A DNA stretch of 64,000 nt, taken from contig NZ_KQ758599.1 in the NCBI RefSeq assembly GCF_001457025.1, forward strand, positions 496,001-560,000, written 5' to 3'. The DNA is from Pseudarthrobacter enclensis. GTDB taxonomy: Bacteria > Actinomycetota > Actinomycetes > Actinomycetales > Micrococcaceae. The notes under the pieces were generated by a model that saw only the letters and a program-made list of their open reading frames with translations, was not told the origin of the DNA and did not search any database. A program made the translations under genes and the position numbers. Shown in pieces: positions 20,871 to 29,875 of the stretch (position 1 is its first letter; each line of letters starts with the position of its first letter).

Positions 20871-21698
20871 ATGGCCTTCGGCCAGCCCCGCATCGAATTC
20901 AAGAACAACGCCCAGATGCGCACCATGCATGAGGCCGGCCTCGTGCTGAGCCGTGCATTGGACGCCGCCGTGGCCGCAGCCGCGCCGGGCGTGACCACCA
21001 AGCACCTGGACGACGTGTTCGCGGCCGTGCTGAGCGAGGCGGGCGCCAAGTCCAACTTCCTTGGCTACCACGGCTTTCCCGCCACCATCTGCACCTCCGT
21101 CAACGAGGAAGTGGTCCACGGCATCCCCGGCGGCCGGGTCCTGCAGGACGGGGACATCATCTCCATCGACGGCGGCGCGATCGTCAAAGGCTGGCACTCC
21201 GACTCCGCGCGGACGGTCATTGTGGGCACGGCGGACCCGGAGGACCAGCGCCTGTCGGACGTCACCAGGGAAGCCATGTGGCGGGGCATCGCGGCCCTGG
21301 CCACGGGCAGCCATGTGGGGGACATCGGTGCCGCCATCGACGACTACGTCTCCTCCGTCCCGGGCAAACCGCTGGGCATCCTTGAGGACTACGTGGGGCA
21401 CGGCATCGGTTCTGAGATGCACATGGCGCCGGACGTCCTGAACTACCGGACCAACCATCGCGGGCCGAAGATCAAGCCCGGCCTGTGCCTGGCCATTGAG
21501 CCCATGCTGGTCCGCGGCGGCATCGACACGGCCGTGCTGGAGGATGACTGGACCGTGGTAACCACGGACGGCAAGCGCTCCTGCCAGTGGGAACACTCGG
21601 TGGCGGTCCACGAGAAGGGCATCTGGGTACTGTCCGCGCCCGACGGCGGTGCGGAGCACCTAGTGCCGCTCGGCGTCACCCCGGTGCCGATCCCGTAG
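20871..21698 (+). CDS. map: Methionine aminopeptidase, type I
   Basis: Removes the initiator Met from nascent proteins. It is 275 aa from ATG 20871, chosen because AAAGGAAG precedes it at good spacing (the frame is open from GTG 20856). The metal ligands are recognisable: Asp in IDGGA (residue about 101) and in HSDSAR (about 112), His in GHGIGSEMHMAP, Glu in AIEPM and Glu in WEHSVAVHEKG. The family signature HGIPGGRVLQDGDIISID is present. It is the last gene before a convergent palindromic terminator. Confidence 0.97.
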   Translation: MAFGQPRIEFKNNAQMRTMHEAGLVLSRALDAAVAAAAPGVTTKHLDDVFAAVLSEAGAKSNFLGYHGFPATICTSVNEEVVHGIPGGRVLQDGDIISIDGGAIVKGWHSDSARTVIVGTADPEDQRLSDVTREAMWRGIAALATGSHVGDIGAAIDDYVSSVPGKPLGILEDYVGHGIGSEMHMAPDVLNYRTNHRGPKIKPGLCLAIEPMLVRGGIDTAVLEDDWTVVTTDGKRSCQWEHSVAVHEKGIWVLSAPDGGAEHLVPLGVTPVPIP

Positions 21699-21709
21699 CC
21701 CGTCCACGT

Positions 21710-21753
21710 AGCAGTAAGTGCCGTTTTGACCCCTCAAAACGGCACTTACTGCT
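21710..21753. terminator. Perfect 20-bp inverted repeat, bidirectional terminator
   Basis: The arms 21710-21729 and 21734-21753 are perfectly complementary over 20 bp (AGCAGTAAGTGCCGTTTTGA and its complement), with a CCCC loop; the flanking T/A extends the stem by one more pair. It sits between the convergent genes map and the XRE regulator, overlapping the last two bases of the latter. The arm contains TTTT on one strand and AAAA on the other, but no T run follows the stem. Confidence 0.75.
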
Positions 21754-21973
21754 ATTTGGTTGGGGGAGTGTCCGGTTCCCATCGCAGCAGGTCTCCCGGC
21801 TGGCACTCCAGAACCTCGCAGAGTGCCTCAAGGGTGGTGAACCGCACCGCTTTGGCCCGGCCGTTCTTCAGCACGGCCAGGTTGGCGGGGGAGATCCCGA
21901 TGCGCTCCGCCAGCGCGCCCACCGGCATCTTCCGTTTGGCCAGCATCACGTCGATGTCCACGACGATGGCCAT
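21752..21973 (-). CDS. Small XRE/Cro-type DNA-binding regulator
   Basis: The 73-aa protein starting at ATG 21973 is almost only a helix-turn-helix domain (MAIVVDIDVMLAKRKMPVGA, then LAERIGISPANLAVLKNGR, then RFTTLEALCEVLECQPGDLL). This resembles the YozG-like XRE regulators that accompany DUF2975 membrane proteins. Its ATG overlaps the stop of the upstream DUF2975 gene, so the two are translationally coupled. It probably regulates its own operon through palindromes upstream. The longer open frame upstream of this start is a shadow of the membrane-protein gene. Confidence 0.88.
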   Translation of the reverse strand: MAIVVDIDVMLAKRKMPVGALAERIGISPANLAVLKNGRAKAVRFTTLEALCEVLECQPGDLLRWEPDTPPTK

Positions 21974-22464
21974 CAGATCACCTCGTCGAGTTCTGAGCGC
22001 AAGTCCCTTGCCTCGGCGTCCCGGGCCACGGCCTGGGCCAGCAGCGTGCGCAGCACCAGGACCAGCAGGGCCACGCCGCCGGTCATGAGTGCTGCGCCGC
22101 AGATCAGCAGGACCACGCCGGGCGCCACGTCGCCCGGCGCCAGCAGCACGGCGATGCCGAACACCAGGAGGGCCGCCGCGGAGATTGCCCCGAAGATGAT
22201 GTCCACGAAGCGGAACGCCGCGTTGGAGAACACTGTTCCGCGGCGCACCATGGTCAGCAGCCGCCACACGCAGAGGGCAGTGACCTGCACGCAGGCGATT
22301 CCGAGCACCGTGATGGCGAGCAGGGTGATCCGCGGACCGTCAGGGGCGCCGGCTCCCTGCAGGTCCGCGGACAGCAGCGGCACCATCCACACCTGCACGA
22401 ACAGTGAGCCGGCAAGGACCAGCGCTATGACGATGCGCAGCGCGAGGACTGTCAGTTTTCCCAC
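21973..22464 (-). CDS. DUF2975-type four-span membrane protein
   Basis: The 163-aa product has about four hydrophobic spans (residues about 5-30, 45-68, 88-110 and 118-140) and a charged C-terminal helix (ARDAEARDLRSELDEVI). The layout and the partner XRE gene match the DUF2975 family, whose biochemical role is unknown. The start is GTG 22464, with AGGAGA at suitable spacing. Its TGA overlaps the ATG of the regulator gene. Confidence 0.8.
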   Translation of the reverse strand: MGKLTVLALRIVIALVLAGSLFVQVWMVPLLSADLQGAGAPDGPRITLLAITVLGIACVQVTALCVWRLLTMVRRGTVFSNAAFRFVDIIFGAISAAALLVFGIAVLLAPGDVAPGVVLLICGAALMTGGVALLVLVLRTLLAQAVARDAEARDLRSELDEVI

Positions 22465-22476
22465 GGGAATCTCCTA

Positions 22477-22513
22477 ATATCGAATATCAGGAAGATCCTA
22501 TTGTTTATCGATA
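22477..22513 (-). promoter_or_regulatory. AT-rich palindromes upstream of the DUF2975/XRE operon
   Basis: Two AT-rich palindromic elements lie just upstream of the GTG start in an otherwise GC-rich region: ATATCGAATAT (22477-22487) and TATCGATA (22506-22513), both centred on TCGA. They are spaced about three helical turns apart and overlap the likely promoter, as expected for autoregulatory operator sites of the XRE protein. Confidence 0.45.
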
Positions 22514-22559
22514 GGTTAAGCCAGTGCCGCCGCCTATGGCCCCATCAGCGGCGGAAGTC

Positions 22560-23909
22560 CTAGGCCTTCAGCTTGGGCTTCACGTCCTTGGTGTAGATGC
22601 CTTCCAGGGTTGCCTTGAGCTCCGTCATCGTGGACTTCACGTCGCCCTGCTGGGTGAGGATCTTCGCGGCAGCCTTGGCCATCTCCTGGTCCGCCCCGGG
22701 CAGGAACACGCGGGCGTTGTCCTGCACCTTGGTCACGGCGAGCTGGTCCACGGCGGTCTGGATCTGGGGCGTCTTCGCCAGGACGGCCTTCATGTCGGCG
22801 GACTTCCGGGTGGGCATGTAGCCGGTAGCGGCCGAGAACTCGGCAGTGCTTTCCGGCTGGGTGACGAAGTCGAGGAACATTCCTGCGGCAAGTTGTTCCT
22901 CCTTGCTGATCCCGCTGGGGATTCCCAGGCCTGCGCCGCCCGTGGGGCAGACGTTGGTGGCCGCCTTGGGGCCGCCCGGCAGGAATCCAACGCCCACGTT
23001 GAACTTGGCCGACTTCAGGATTCCGAGCAGCGAACCCGTGGAGGCGATGGTGGCGGAGGTCAATCCGGCGGAGAAGTCGTCCGCGGCTTCCTTGGAGGAG
23101 ACGCCGGCCCACTTGTCCTTGTAGATCGAGTCCTGGGCCCACTGCAGTGCTGCCACGGATTCGGTGGAGTCGCAGATAATGTCCCATTCCTTGGACCAGC
23201 CACCGCCCCAGCCCCACAGCATGTTCTGCAGCGTCCAGCCCGCATATCCTGCCAGGGCCGGGTAGATGTAGGCGTACTGGGCGCCCGACGCTGCCTTCAG
23301 CTTCGGCGCCCACTGCCCGAACTCATCCCAGGTCTTGGGTGCACGGTCCGGCAGTCCGGCTGCGGCGAAGTGGTCCTTGTTGTAGTAGAACAACGGGGTT
23401 GAGCGGCCATAGGGCACGGCCCACTGTTTGCCGTCGTACTCGTAGTCGTTGATCAGCGACTGCTGGAAGTCGTCCATCTTCATGTCCAGCTGCTTGGTGA
23501 GGCTGTCCACGGGAATGATGCTGCCGTTGGTGTAGTAGCGGAACCACCACACATCCGAGAGGACCACGACGGCCGGAAGTCCGGACTTTGCAGCCTGCGC
23601 CGTCTGGAACTTCTGGGCGATTTCCTCGTAGTTGGCGCCCGCCGTCACCAGGTTGACGCTAATGCCCGGGTTCTTCGCCTGGAACTTTTCGATCAGGCTC
23701 TTCTCAACGTCCTGCGACTGGCCGGGATGGCTGGACCAGAAATCGATCTTGGCCGCCGGCTTCACGCCGTTGAAGTCGATGTCGGCCGCCTGGGAAGTGG
23801 CCTGGCCGCCGCCCGTTGTTGAGGGTCCGCCGCATGCTGCAAGGGCGGCGGCAGAGGCGGTGACGCCTGCCAGGCCCAGGAAATGCCTCCGGTCCAGGTG
23901 AAGTGTCAT
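22560..23909 (-). CDS. ABC transporter substrate-binding lipoprotein, UgpB/sugar type
   Basis: A family-1 extracellular solute-binding protein of 449 aa. The start is ATG 23909 (AAAGGAA upstream); the frame is open for 18 further codons that have no ribosome binding site. The N terminus LDRRHFLGLAGVTASAAALA followed by Cys is a signal peptide with a twin-Arg motif and a lipobox ending LAAC, so the mature protein is probably a membrane-anchored lipoprotein. The segment WAVPYGRSTPLFYYNKDHF resembles glycerol-3-phosphate or oligosaccharide binders of the UgpB group. It is the first gene in position but transcribed last of three: the two permease genes lie upstream. The substrate cannot be fixed from sequence. 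Confidence 0.88.
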   Translation of the reverse strand: MTLHLDRRHFLGLAGVTASAAALAACGGPSTTGGGQATSQAADIDFNGVKPAAKIDFWSSHPGQSQDVEKSLIEKFQAKNPGISVNLVTAGANYEEIAQKFQTAQAAKSGLPAVVVLSDVWWFRYYTNGSIIPVDSLTKQLDMKMDDFQQSLINDYEYDGKQWAVPYGRSTPLFYYNKDHFAAAGLPDRAPKTWDEFGQWAPKLKAASGAQYAYIYPALAGYAGWTLQNMLWGWGGGWSKEWDIICDSTESVAALQWAQDSIYKDKWAGVSSKEAADDFSAGLTSATIASTGSLLGILKSAKFNVGVGFLPGGPKAATNVCPTGGAGLGIPSGISKEEQLAAGMFLDFVTQPESTAEFSAATGYMPTRKSADMKAVLAKTPQIQTAVDQLAVTKVQDNARVFLPGADQEMAKAAAKILTQQGDVKSTMTELKATLEGIYTKDVKPKLKA

Positions 23910-23979
23910 GACGGTTCCTTTCGGTTGTTGCCTGTGGAAGGTGAAGGTCGGGGTGGAGGGCACGACGGCGGCCGGCAGC

Positions 23980-24900
23980 TTAGCCGGTGACGCTTCCCTG
24001 GGTGAGGCCTGCCACGATGTAGCGCTGCAGGGCCGCGAAAACGATCAGGATCGGGACGATGACCAGGACCGCGCCCGCCATAAGGACGCCCCACCCGGCC
24101 GCGTTGCTCTCGCTGTTCTGCAGCAGCGTCAGTCCCACGGGGAGCGTCATGGTTTCGGGCCGGTCGGTGATGATGAGCGGCCAGATGTAGTCGTTCCACT
24201 CGGTCACGATGGTCACCAGTGCCACGGTGGCGATCGACGGAACCGAGACGGGGACAACGATCTGCCACAGGCGCCGCCAGTGGCCCGCGCCGTCCATCTC
24301 TGCCGACTCAAGGATGGAACCCGGCAGGGTACGGAAGTGCTGGCGAAGCAGGAAGGTCCCGAAGGCCGTGCCGAGCCCGGGAAGGATGATTCCCCAGAGG
24401 GTGTTCTTGCCGCCCATCCCGGCGATCAGGATGAAGTTGGGCAGGATTGACACCTGCGGGGGAACCATGAGGGCAACCAGGATCAGCAGGAAGATGAAGT
24501 TCCGGAACGGGAACCGCACAAAGACCAGCGCGTACGCCGTCAGGATCGCCAGGATCACCTTGATGGTGGCCCCTGCCAGGGTGACGATGGTGCTGTTCAG
24601 GAAGAACTGCCCAAACGGGACAGTCGTCATGGCGGTCCGGTAGTTCTCCAGGTTCAGGCTTTCCGGAAAGATCTTCAGGTCCGTGGTGACGATTTCGCCT
24701 GCCTGCTTAAAGGAACTCAGCACCATCCACAGCAGGGGCAGGAAGACCACGAGCGTTGCGATGAGCAGCGGCAGGTAGCCTCCCGCCACGGTCTTGGCCA
24801 GGTTGCGCCGCGACAGCGGGCGGTCGCGGACGGGGGCGCTTTCCGGGGGAGTGGCAGCCGGTGTGGACGGATCAGGGCTGACGGGTGAGAGGGAGGTCAC
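23980..24900 (-). CDS. ABC transporter permease, UgpE/MalG type
   Basis: A 306-aa inner-membrane permease with six predicted spans after a cytoplasmic, Pro-rich N-terminal region of about 35 residues. The EAA loop that contacts the ATPase is visible (ESAEMDGAGHWRRLWQIVVP, about residue 210). The start overlaps the end of the other permease gene by 4 nt (24897-24900), which indicates one operon. It should import carbohydrate or a sugar phosphate together with the neighbouring permease and binding protein. Confidence 0.92.
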   Translation of the reverse strand: MTSLSPVSPDPSTPAATPPESAPVRDRPLSRRNLAKTVAGGYLPLLIATLVVFLPLLWMVLSSFKQAGEIVTTDLKIFPESLNLENYRTAMTTVPFGQFFLNSTIVTLAGATIKVILAILTAYALVFVRFPFRNFIFLLILVALMVPPQVSILPNFILIAGMGGKNTLWGIILPGLGTAFGTFLLRQHFRTLPGSILESAEMDGAGHWRRLWQIVVPVSVPSIATVALVTIVTEWNDYIWPLIITDRPETMTLPVGLTLLQNSESNAAGWGVLMAGAVLVIVPILIVFAALQRYIVAGLTQGSVTG

Positions 24901-25856
24901 GAGTAGTGCACCTTTCGTTCCACGAACCGCAGCTGGAGCACGGTGATGACCAGGAGGATGGCGAACAGCACTACGGAAATGGCTGCCGAGTATCCGGCCC
25001 TGTTGTAGGCGCCGAAGGCCTGCAGGTATGCCTCATAGATCAGGGTGCTGGTGCCGGTGCCCAGCGGCGTCATGATGCGGATGAGGTCGAACGCCTGCAG
25101 GGAGCTGAGCAGGGTGGTGATCAGGAGGAAGAATGTGGTGGGGGAGAGCAGCGGCAACGAGATGCTGGTGAAGCGGCGGAATCCATTGGCGCCGTCCAGG
25201 GATGCGGCCTCCATGACTTCCTGCGGAAGGGACTGCAGGCCCGCCAGGTAGACCACGGCGCAGTAGCCCAGGTTTTTCCAGACGTAGACCAGGATGACCA
25301 TGACCAGCGAGAGCTGGGGATCGTTGATCCACTGCGGGCTTTGATGCCCGATGCCCCGGAGCAGCCAGGCCAGGACGCCGTAGCCGGGGTCGAAGATGAA
25401 CAGCCACACCAGGCCTACGCCGACGCCGGACAGCACGTAGGGGGCGAACACCGCTGAGCGGGCGAACGTGGTGCCGCGCACTTTGGCGTTCAGCGCCAAA
25501 GCCACCAGCAAACCGAGCAGCATGGAGCCGCCCACCGTCACCACGGTGAACACGGCAGTGGTGCCCAGGACCTTGGGCGCATCATTGCTGCTGAAAAAGG
25601 TGACGTAGTTACCGAGGCCCACCACCGTGGCCGTGGGCGACCCCAGGGTCCAGTCCAGCGTCGAGTAGTAGACATTGCTGAACAGCGGACGATAGGTGAA
25701 GACGGCGATCAGCACCAGGTTGGGCAGCGCCATGGCGAGGAACACGAAGAAGTCGCGGCGGGACCTTGCAGTCCATCGGCGCCTTGGTACTTTGCCGGAT
25801 TGTCCCGGAGACCGGTTGGTTTTGGCCGGGGGTTGCGGGGCGAGTTGACGGGTCAT
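24897..25856 (-). CDS. ABC transporter permease, UgpA/MalF type
   Basis: A 319-aa permease and the first transcribed gene of the importer operon. A basic N terminus (TARSRRDF region) precedes six predicted spans, and the EAA loop is MEAASLDGANGFRRFTSISL (about residue 215). No ATP-binding subunit is encoded nearby, so the importer probably uses a shared MsmK/MalK-like ATPase from elsewhere. The 217-nt region upstream, shared with the divergent peptidase gene, must hold its promoter. Confidence 0.92.
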   Translation of the reverse strand: MTRQLAPQPPAKTNRSPGQSGKVPRRRWTARSRRDFFVFLAMALPNLVLIAVFTYRPLFSNVYYSTLDWTLGSPTATVVGLGNYVTFFSSNDAPKVLGTTAVFTVVTVGGSMLLGLLVALALNAKVRGTTFARSAVFAPYVLSGVGVGLVWLFIFDPGYGVLAWLLRGIGHQSPQWINDPQLSLVMVILVYVWKNLGYCAVVYLAGLQSLPQEVMEAASLDGANGFRRFTSISLPLLSPTTFFLLITTLLSSLQAFDLIRIMTPLGTGTSTLIYEAYLQAFGAYNRAGYSAAISVVLFAILLVITVLQLRFVERKVHYS

Positions 25857-26073
25857 GCGTGTCTCTCCCGGGGTCGGGGAGCCTGCTCGTGGCCGGCCCT
25901 GGCTTGATCTAGGGACTACTACACCAGACCGTCAGGGGGCTGAAACCCGCATATGCCCTTGTCAGGGGACTGTTATCCAAGGCTTCGTCGCCCGTTAACG
26001 CTGTGTTGAGAGCAGTCTCGCACAAAGATCGCCATTGCGGCAGGGGCGCGCCAACAGAGGGGACAATAGGGGG

Positions 26074-27078
26074 ATGGGAAGCATCACCGACGTCCCCGGC
26101 ATCCGGGTGGGCCATGTCCAGGAAACAGGCGACGGCTGGCTCACCGGGGTGACGGTGGTCCTGCCCCCGCCCGGAACGGTGGGCTCGGTGGACGTCCAGG
26201 GCGGCGGTCCTGCCACCCATGAAACAGATGCTTTGGATCCCACCACGCTCGTGCGCCAGGTGGACGCCGTGGTGCTGGCGGGCGGCAGCGCCTTCGGCCT
26301 GGCGTCCGCGGCCGGGGCGCAGCGATGGTGCGAGGAAAACGGCCGCGGATTCTCTGTTCCCGGGGGAGTGGTCCCCATTATTCCGGCCGCCGCGATCTTC
26401 GACCTGGGCAGGGGCGGTGACTTTTCCAAGCGCCCGACGCCGGACATGGGCTACGCGGCAACGGCCGCCGCTGCGGCGGAGAAGGACGGGCACGCCGTCG
26501 GCCGCGGCAACGTGGGCGCCGGCACCGGAGCGCTCATCGGCAGGGGACAGTTCAAAGGCGGCGTCGGCACCGCCTCGGTCACGCTGGACAACGGGGTGGT
26601 GGTCGGAGCGCTGGCCATCGTCAACGCACTCGGACTCCCGCTTGGCACGACGGCCCAGCTGGCGGAGCCCGGCAGCGTGCGTCTAAGCGAGGAACGAGCG
26701 AGCGCGCCGAGGGCTTCGGCTGGTGGGTCGGAAGCCAGCCACGGCGAGCCGCTCAACACCACGCTTGTCGTCGTGGCCACCAACGCCGTTCTCGACGTGG
26801 CTGAGTGCAAAAGGACGGCCTCCGCTTCCCATGCCGGGATTGCCCGGGCACTGAATCCGAGCCATACGCTCGCCGATGGGGACACCGTCTTCTGCCTCGC
26901 AACGGGGACTGTGGCTCTCGACCGTTCGGACGAAGCCGCGCGGCAACTGGGCCTCATCACGCTGCAAAGTGCGGCAGCCGACGTCGTGCGCCTGGCCATC
27001 CTGGACGGCGTGGCCAGCGCCGGGCCGGTCAGCACTCCGGCCGGCGACTATGGTGCGTACGGCGGGCAGATGCGCTAG
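26074..27078 (+). CDS. P1-family (DmpA-like, S58) aminopeptidase/amidase
   Basis: A 334-aa protein starting at ATG 26074 (AGGGGG upstream; the frame is open from 26035). Members are N-terminal-nucleophile hydrolases made as a precursor that cleaves itself into alpha and beta chains. The alpha-chain motifs are [14 protein letters not shown] and [20 protein letters not shown]. The predicted cleavage site is before the first Thr of [14 protein letters not shown], which would make Thr the catalytic nucleophile of the beta chain, where DmpA has Ser. Just before it, a linker (about residues 205-235) is Ser/Ala/Glu-rich and looks inserted. The physiological substrate is unknown. It is divergent from the ABC importer operon. 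Confidence 0.85.
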   Translation: MGSITDVPGIRVGHVQETGDGWLTGVTVVLPPPGTVGSVDVQGGGPATHETDALDPTTLVRQVDAVVLAGGSAFGLASAAGAQRWCEENGRGFSVPGGVVPIIPAAAIFDLGRGGDFSKRPTPDMGYAATAAAAAEKDGHAVGRGNVGAGTGALIGRGQFKGGVGTASVTLDNGVVVGALAIVNALGLPLGTTAQLAEPGSVRLSEERASAPRASAGGSEASHGEPLNTTLVVVATNAVLDVAECKRTASASHAGIARALNPSHTLADGDTVFCLATGTVALDRSDEAARQLGLITLQSAAADVVRLAILDGVASAGPVSTPAGDYGAYGGQMR

Positions 27079-27089
27079 CATGGCTGGAT

Positions 27090-27118
27090 TTAACTTTCGC
27101 TGCCAAATGGCGTAGTGT
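27090..27118 (+). promoter_or_regulatory. Predicted infA promoter
   Basis: TTAACT (27090-27095) and TAGTGT (27113-27118) are separated by exactly 17 nt and lie just after the peptidase stop. The expected start near 27125 leaves a leader of about 120 nt before infA, which contains a GGGCCC-type palindrome near 27153. Confidence 0.5.
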
Positions 27119-27245
27119 TGCTTGTTGGTTGTCTGGACTGCCGCGCCCTTTTGGGCCCGCTGAAGGCAATCGATCCAACAAAAACGTTCGTGGCCATGCC
27201 CGGTGCAATCCGGCGGGGCTGCGGCAACAACAGTTAGCGGAGGGT

Positions 27246-27467
27246 ATGGCCAAGAAGGACGGGGTCATTGAGATCGAAGGCGTTGTGACCGAGGCGCTGC
27301 CTAACGCGATGTTTCGCGTTGAGCTCACCAACAAGCACATCGTTCTGGCACACATCTCTGGAAAGATGCGTCAGCACTACATCAGGATCCTCCCGGAGGA
27401 CCGCGTAGTGGTGGAGCTGAGCCCGTACGACCTCACCCGTGGTCGTATCGTCTACCGCTACAAGTAA
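27246..27467 (+). CDS. infA: Translation initiation factor IF-1
   Basis: The 73-aa S1/OB-fold factor that binds the 30S A site during initiation. The sequence [20 protein letters not shown], then [32 protein letters not shown] is nearly invariant in actinobacteria. ATG 27246 is preceded by GCGGAGG. It heads the run infA-rpmJ-rpsM-rpsK-rpoA-rplQ. Confidence 0.98.
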   Translation: MAKKDGVIEIEGVVTEALPNAMFRVELTNKHIVLAHISGKMRQHYIRILPEDRVVVELSPYDLTRGRIVYRYK

Positions 27468-27535
27468 ATTGCTGGGCGGCTTCAGCGCGAGCTGATGCTG
27501 CTCCAGTTGACCACTGCCACACGCAAAGGAATGCC

Positions 27536-27649
27536 ATGAAGGTCAAGCCGAGCGTCAAGCAGATCTGCGAAAAGTGCAAAGTGATCCGCCGTAACGGCCG
27601 GGTCATGGTGATCTGCGAGAACCCGCGCCACAAGCAGCGCCAGGGCTAA
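27536..27649 (+). CDS. rpmJ: 50S ribosomal protein L36 (zinc-binding form)
   Basis: The 37-aa protein from ATG 27536 begins [20 protein letters not shown] and ends NPRHKQRQG. It has the full zinc set Cys11, Cys14, Cys27 and His32, so it is the zinc-dependent (C+) paralogue. AAAGGA precedes the start. It lies in the expected place between infA and rpsM. Confidence 0.97.
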   Translation: MKVKPSVKQICEKCKVIRRNGRVMVICENPRHKQRQG

Positions 27650-27834
27650 TTTCCTTCCCTGAAGGAAACCCTGGGTTGCTAACCCACGCAAGTAAATAAA
27701 GGCAGCACAAGCTGATCTGGAACATTGAGCTCTAACGAGTCCGGACAGCTAACCCCCGGTCGGAGGCTGGGGCCGTACGGAACGTGCGGGTGTACTGCCT
27801 ACGACCTCCGGTTTATTCAAGGAGTACCGCCACT

Positions 27835-28209
27835 ATGGCTCGTCTCGCTGGCGTAGACATTCCCCGCGAAAAGCGGCTGGAAATTGCGCTTACTTACATC
27901 TACGGCGTGGGCAAGACCCGTGCACACGAAACCCTGGCCGCCACTGGCATCAGCGCTGACGTCCGCGTCAAGGACCTGACTGACGCCCAGCTGGTTGAGC
28001 TGCGTGACTACATTGAAGGCAACTACAAGGTTGAGGGTGACCTTCGCCGCGAAGTGGCAGCAGATATCCGCCGCAAGGTTGAAATCGGCAGCTACGAAGG
28101 CCTGCGCCACCGCAAGGGCCTGCCCGTACGCGGTCAGCGTACGAAGACCAACGCCCGTACCCGCAAGGGCCCGAAGCGTACCGTCGCCGGCAAGAAGAAG
28201 GCCCGTTAA
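27835..28209 (+). CDS. rpsM: 30S ribosomal protein S13
   Basis: A 124-aa 30S head protein that touches the P-site tRNA and the inter-subunit bridge. The start ATG 27835 follows CAAGGAG and gives [20 protein letters not shown]; the frame is open 17 codons further up without a ribosome binding site. The C-terminal [20 protein letters not shown] is conserved. The 185-nt gap upstream contains short inverted segments but no gene. Confidence 0.98.
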   Translation: MARLAGVDIPREKRLEIALTYIYGVGKTRAHETLAATGISADVRVKDLTDAQLVELRDYIEGNYKVEGDLRREVAADIRRKVEIGSYEGLRHRKGLPVRGQRTKTNARTRKGPKRTVAGKKKAR

Positions 28210-28263
28210 AATCCCCGCCGGGATTAACGGAGCTTTCCCCAATAACTTTCTGTAGGAGAAGAA

Positions 28264-28665
28264 ATGCCCCCAAAGACCCGTGGCGCCGTCCGCAAGCCGC
28301 GTAAGAAGGACAAGAAGAATATCGCGCTGGGCCAGGCGCACATCAAGAGCACCTTTAACAACACCATCGTGTCCATCACGGACCCGACCGGTGCCGTTAT
28401 TTCCTGGGCTTCCTCCGGAGAGGTTGGCTTCAAGGGCTCGCGTAAGTCCACCCCGTTCGCTGCCCAGATGGCTGCCGAAGCCGCCGCAAAGCGTGCGCAG
28501 GAGCACGGCATGCGCAAGGTAGACGTTTTCGTCAAGGGACCGGGCTCCGGACGCGAGACCGCGATCCGTTCGCTGCAGGCCGCAGGCCTCGAGGTTGGCT
28601 CCATCCAGGACGTCACCCCCGCAGCGCACAACGGCTGCCGCCCGCCGAAGCGCCGCCGCGTCTAA
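28264..28665 (+). CDS. rpsK: 30S ribosomal protein S11
   Basis: A 133-aa platform protein of the 30S subunit near the E site. Conserved features are [20 protein letters not shown], the [16 protein letters not shown] block and the C terminus [17 protein letters not shown] precedes ATG 28264. In this genome rpsD (S4) does not follow it, unlike in E. coli; rpoA is next after 130 nt. Confidence 0.98.
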   Translation: MPPKTRGAVRKPRKKDKKNIALGQAHIKSTFNNTIVSITDPTGAVISWASSGEVGFKGSRKSTPFAAQMAAEAAAKRAQEHGMRKVDVFVKGPGSGRETAIRSLQAAGLEVGSIQDVTPAAHNGCRPPKRRRV

Positions 28666-28682
28666 GGACTTTCCGCCGCAGA

Positions 28683-28714
28683 GCTTGCCTGGACCAGCAA
28701 TGGTCCGGGCAAGC
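28683..28714 (+). promoter_or_regulatory. Hairpin in the rpsK-rpoA gap
   Basis: The arms GCTTGCCTGGACC (28683-28695) and GGTCCGGGCAAGC (28702-28714) form a 13-bp stem with one G-T pair and a 6-nt loop. There is no T tract. It could be an attenuator, an RNA-processing site or a ribosomal-protein feedback structure that sets rpoA relative to the ribosomal-protein genes. Confidence 0.5.
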
Positions 28715-28795
28715 CCCCGCGCGTTAAGTCTTCAGACCGAATTTCCACCACCTGTGTTGCGTCATATAGCGGATGCTCGCCGAAAGGAAACCTAA

Positions 28796-29806
28796 GTGCT
28801 CATTGCACAGCGCCCCACCCTCTCCGAAGAGGTAGTCTCCGAAAACCGTTCGCGGTTCGTCATCGAACCGCTGGAACCGGGCTTCGGCTACACCCTCGGT
28901 AACTCCCTCCGCCGTACCCTGCTCTCCTCCATCCCCGGTGCCGCTGTTACCAGCATCCGGATCGATGGCGTGCTGCACGAGTTCACCACGGTTCCGGGTG
29001 TCAAGGAAGATGTCACCGAGATCATCCTGAACATCAAGAACCTGTCGGTTTCCTCCGAGCACGACGAGCCCGTGGTGGCCTACCTGCGCAAGCAGGGCCC
29101 CGGAGTCGTCACCGCCGCGGACATCGCTCCGCCGGCCGGCGTCGAATTCCACAACCCGGATCTGCACATCGCCACGCTGAACTCGAAGGGTAAGTTCGAA
29201 CTCGAACTGACCATCGAGCGCGGCCGCGGCTACGTTTCGGCAGCTCAGAACAAGTCCGGCGACGCAGAGATCGGCCGTATCCCGGTCGACTCCATCTACT
29301 CGCCGGTGCTAAAGGTTACTTTCCGCGTGGAAGCAACCCGTGTTGAGCAGCGCACCGACTTCGACAAGCTGATTGTCGACGTCGAGACCAAGCAGGCCAT
29401 CGCCCCGCGCGATGCCGTCGCTTCCGCAGGCACCACCCTGGTGGAACTGTTCGGTCTGGCCCGTGAGCTGAACACCGCAGCTGAAGGTATCGAGATCGGC
29501 CCGTCGCCCACCGACGCTGCCCTGGCAGCCGACATGGCACTGCCGATCGAGGATCTGGACCTCACCGTCCGTTCCTACAACTGCCTCAAGCGTGAGGGCA
29601 TCCACACCGTGGGTGAACTCGTTGCACGCTCCGAGGCTGACCTGATGGACATCCGCAACTTCGGTGCCAAGTCCATTGACGAGGTCAAGGCAAAGCTGGT
29701 TGAACTGGGCCTGTCCCTGAAGGACTCGCCTCCCGGTTTTGACCTCGCAGCACGCGCCGCAGCAATCGAAGAGGACGACGCCGCCTTCGGCGACGACGAA
29801 CTCTAA
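28796..29806 (+). CDS. rpoA: RNA polymerase alpha subunit
   Basis: The 336-aa alpha subunit. The N-terminal dimerisation domain ([24 protein letters not shown] region, residues about 22-45) and the C-terminal domain ([20 protein letters not shown] and [20 protein letters not shown]) are complete, joined by a flexible linker near residue 230-245. GTG 28796 follows GAAAGGA. rplQ follows after 69 nt. Confidence 0.98.
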   Translation: MLIAQRPTLSEEVVSENRSRFVIEPLEPGFGYTLGNSLRRTLLSSIPGAAVTSIRIDGVLHEFTTVPGVKEDVTEIILNIKNLSVSSEHDEPVVAYLRKQGPGVVTAADIAPPAGVEFHNPDLHIATLNSKGKFELELTIERGRGYVSAAQNKSGDAEIGRIPVDSIYSPVLKVTFRVEATRVEQRTDFDKLIVDVETKQAIAPRDAVASAGTTLVELFGLARELNTAAEGIEIGPSPTDAALAADMALPIEDLDLTVRSYNCLKREGIHTVGELVARSEADLMDIRNFGAKSIDEVKAKLVELGLSLKDSPPGFDLAARAAAIEEDDAAFGDDEL

Positions 29807-29875
29807 ACCAGACCTTGGCCGGCCGGGCTGCACCATGGTGTGCCGCCCCCGGCTTCCACATGAGGAGAAACAATT

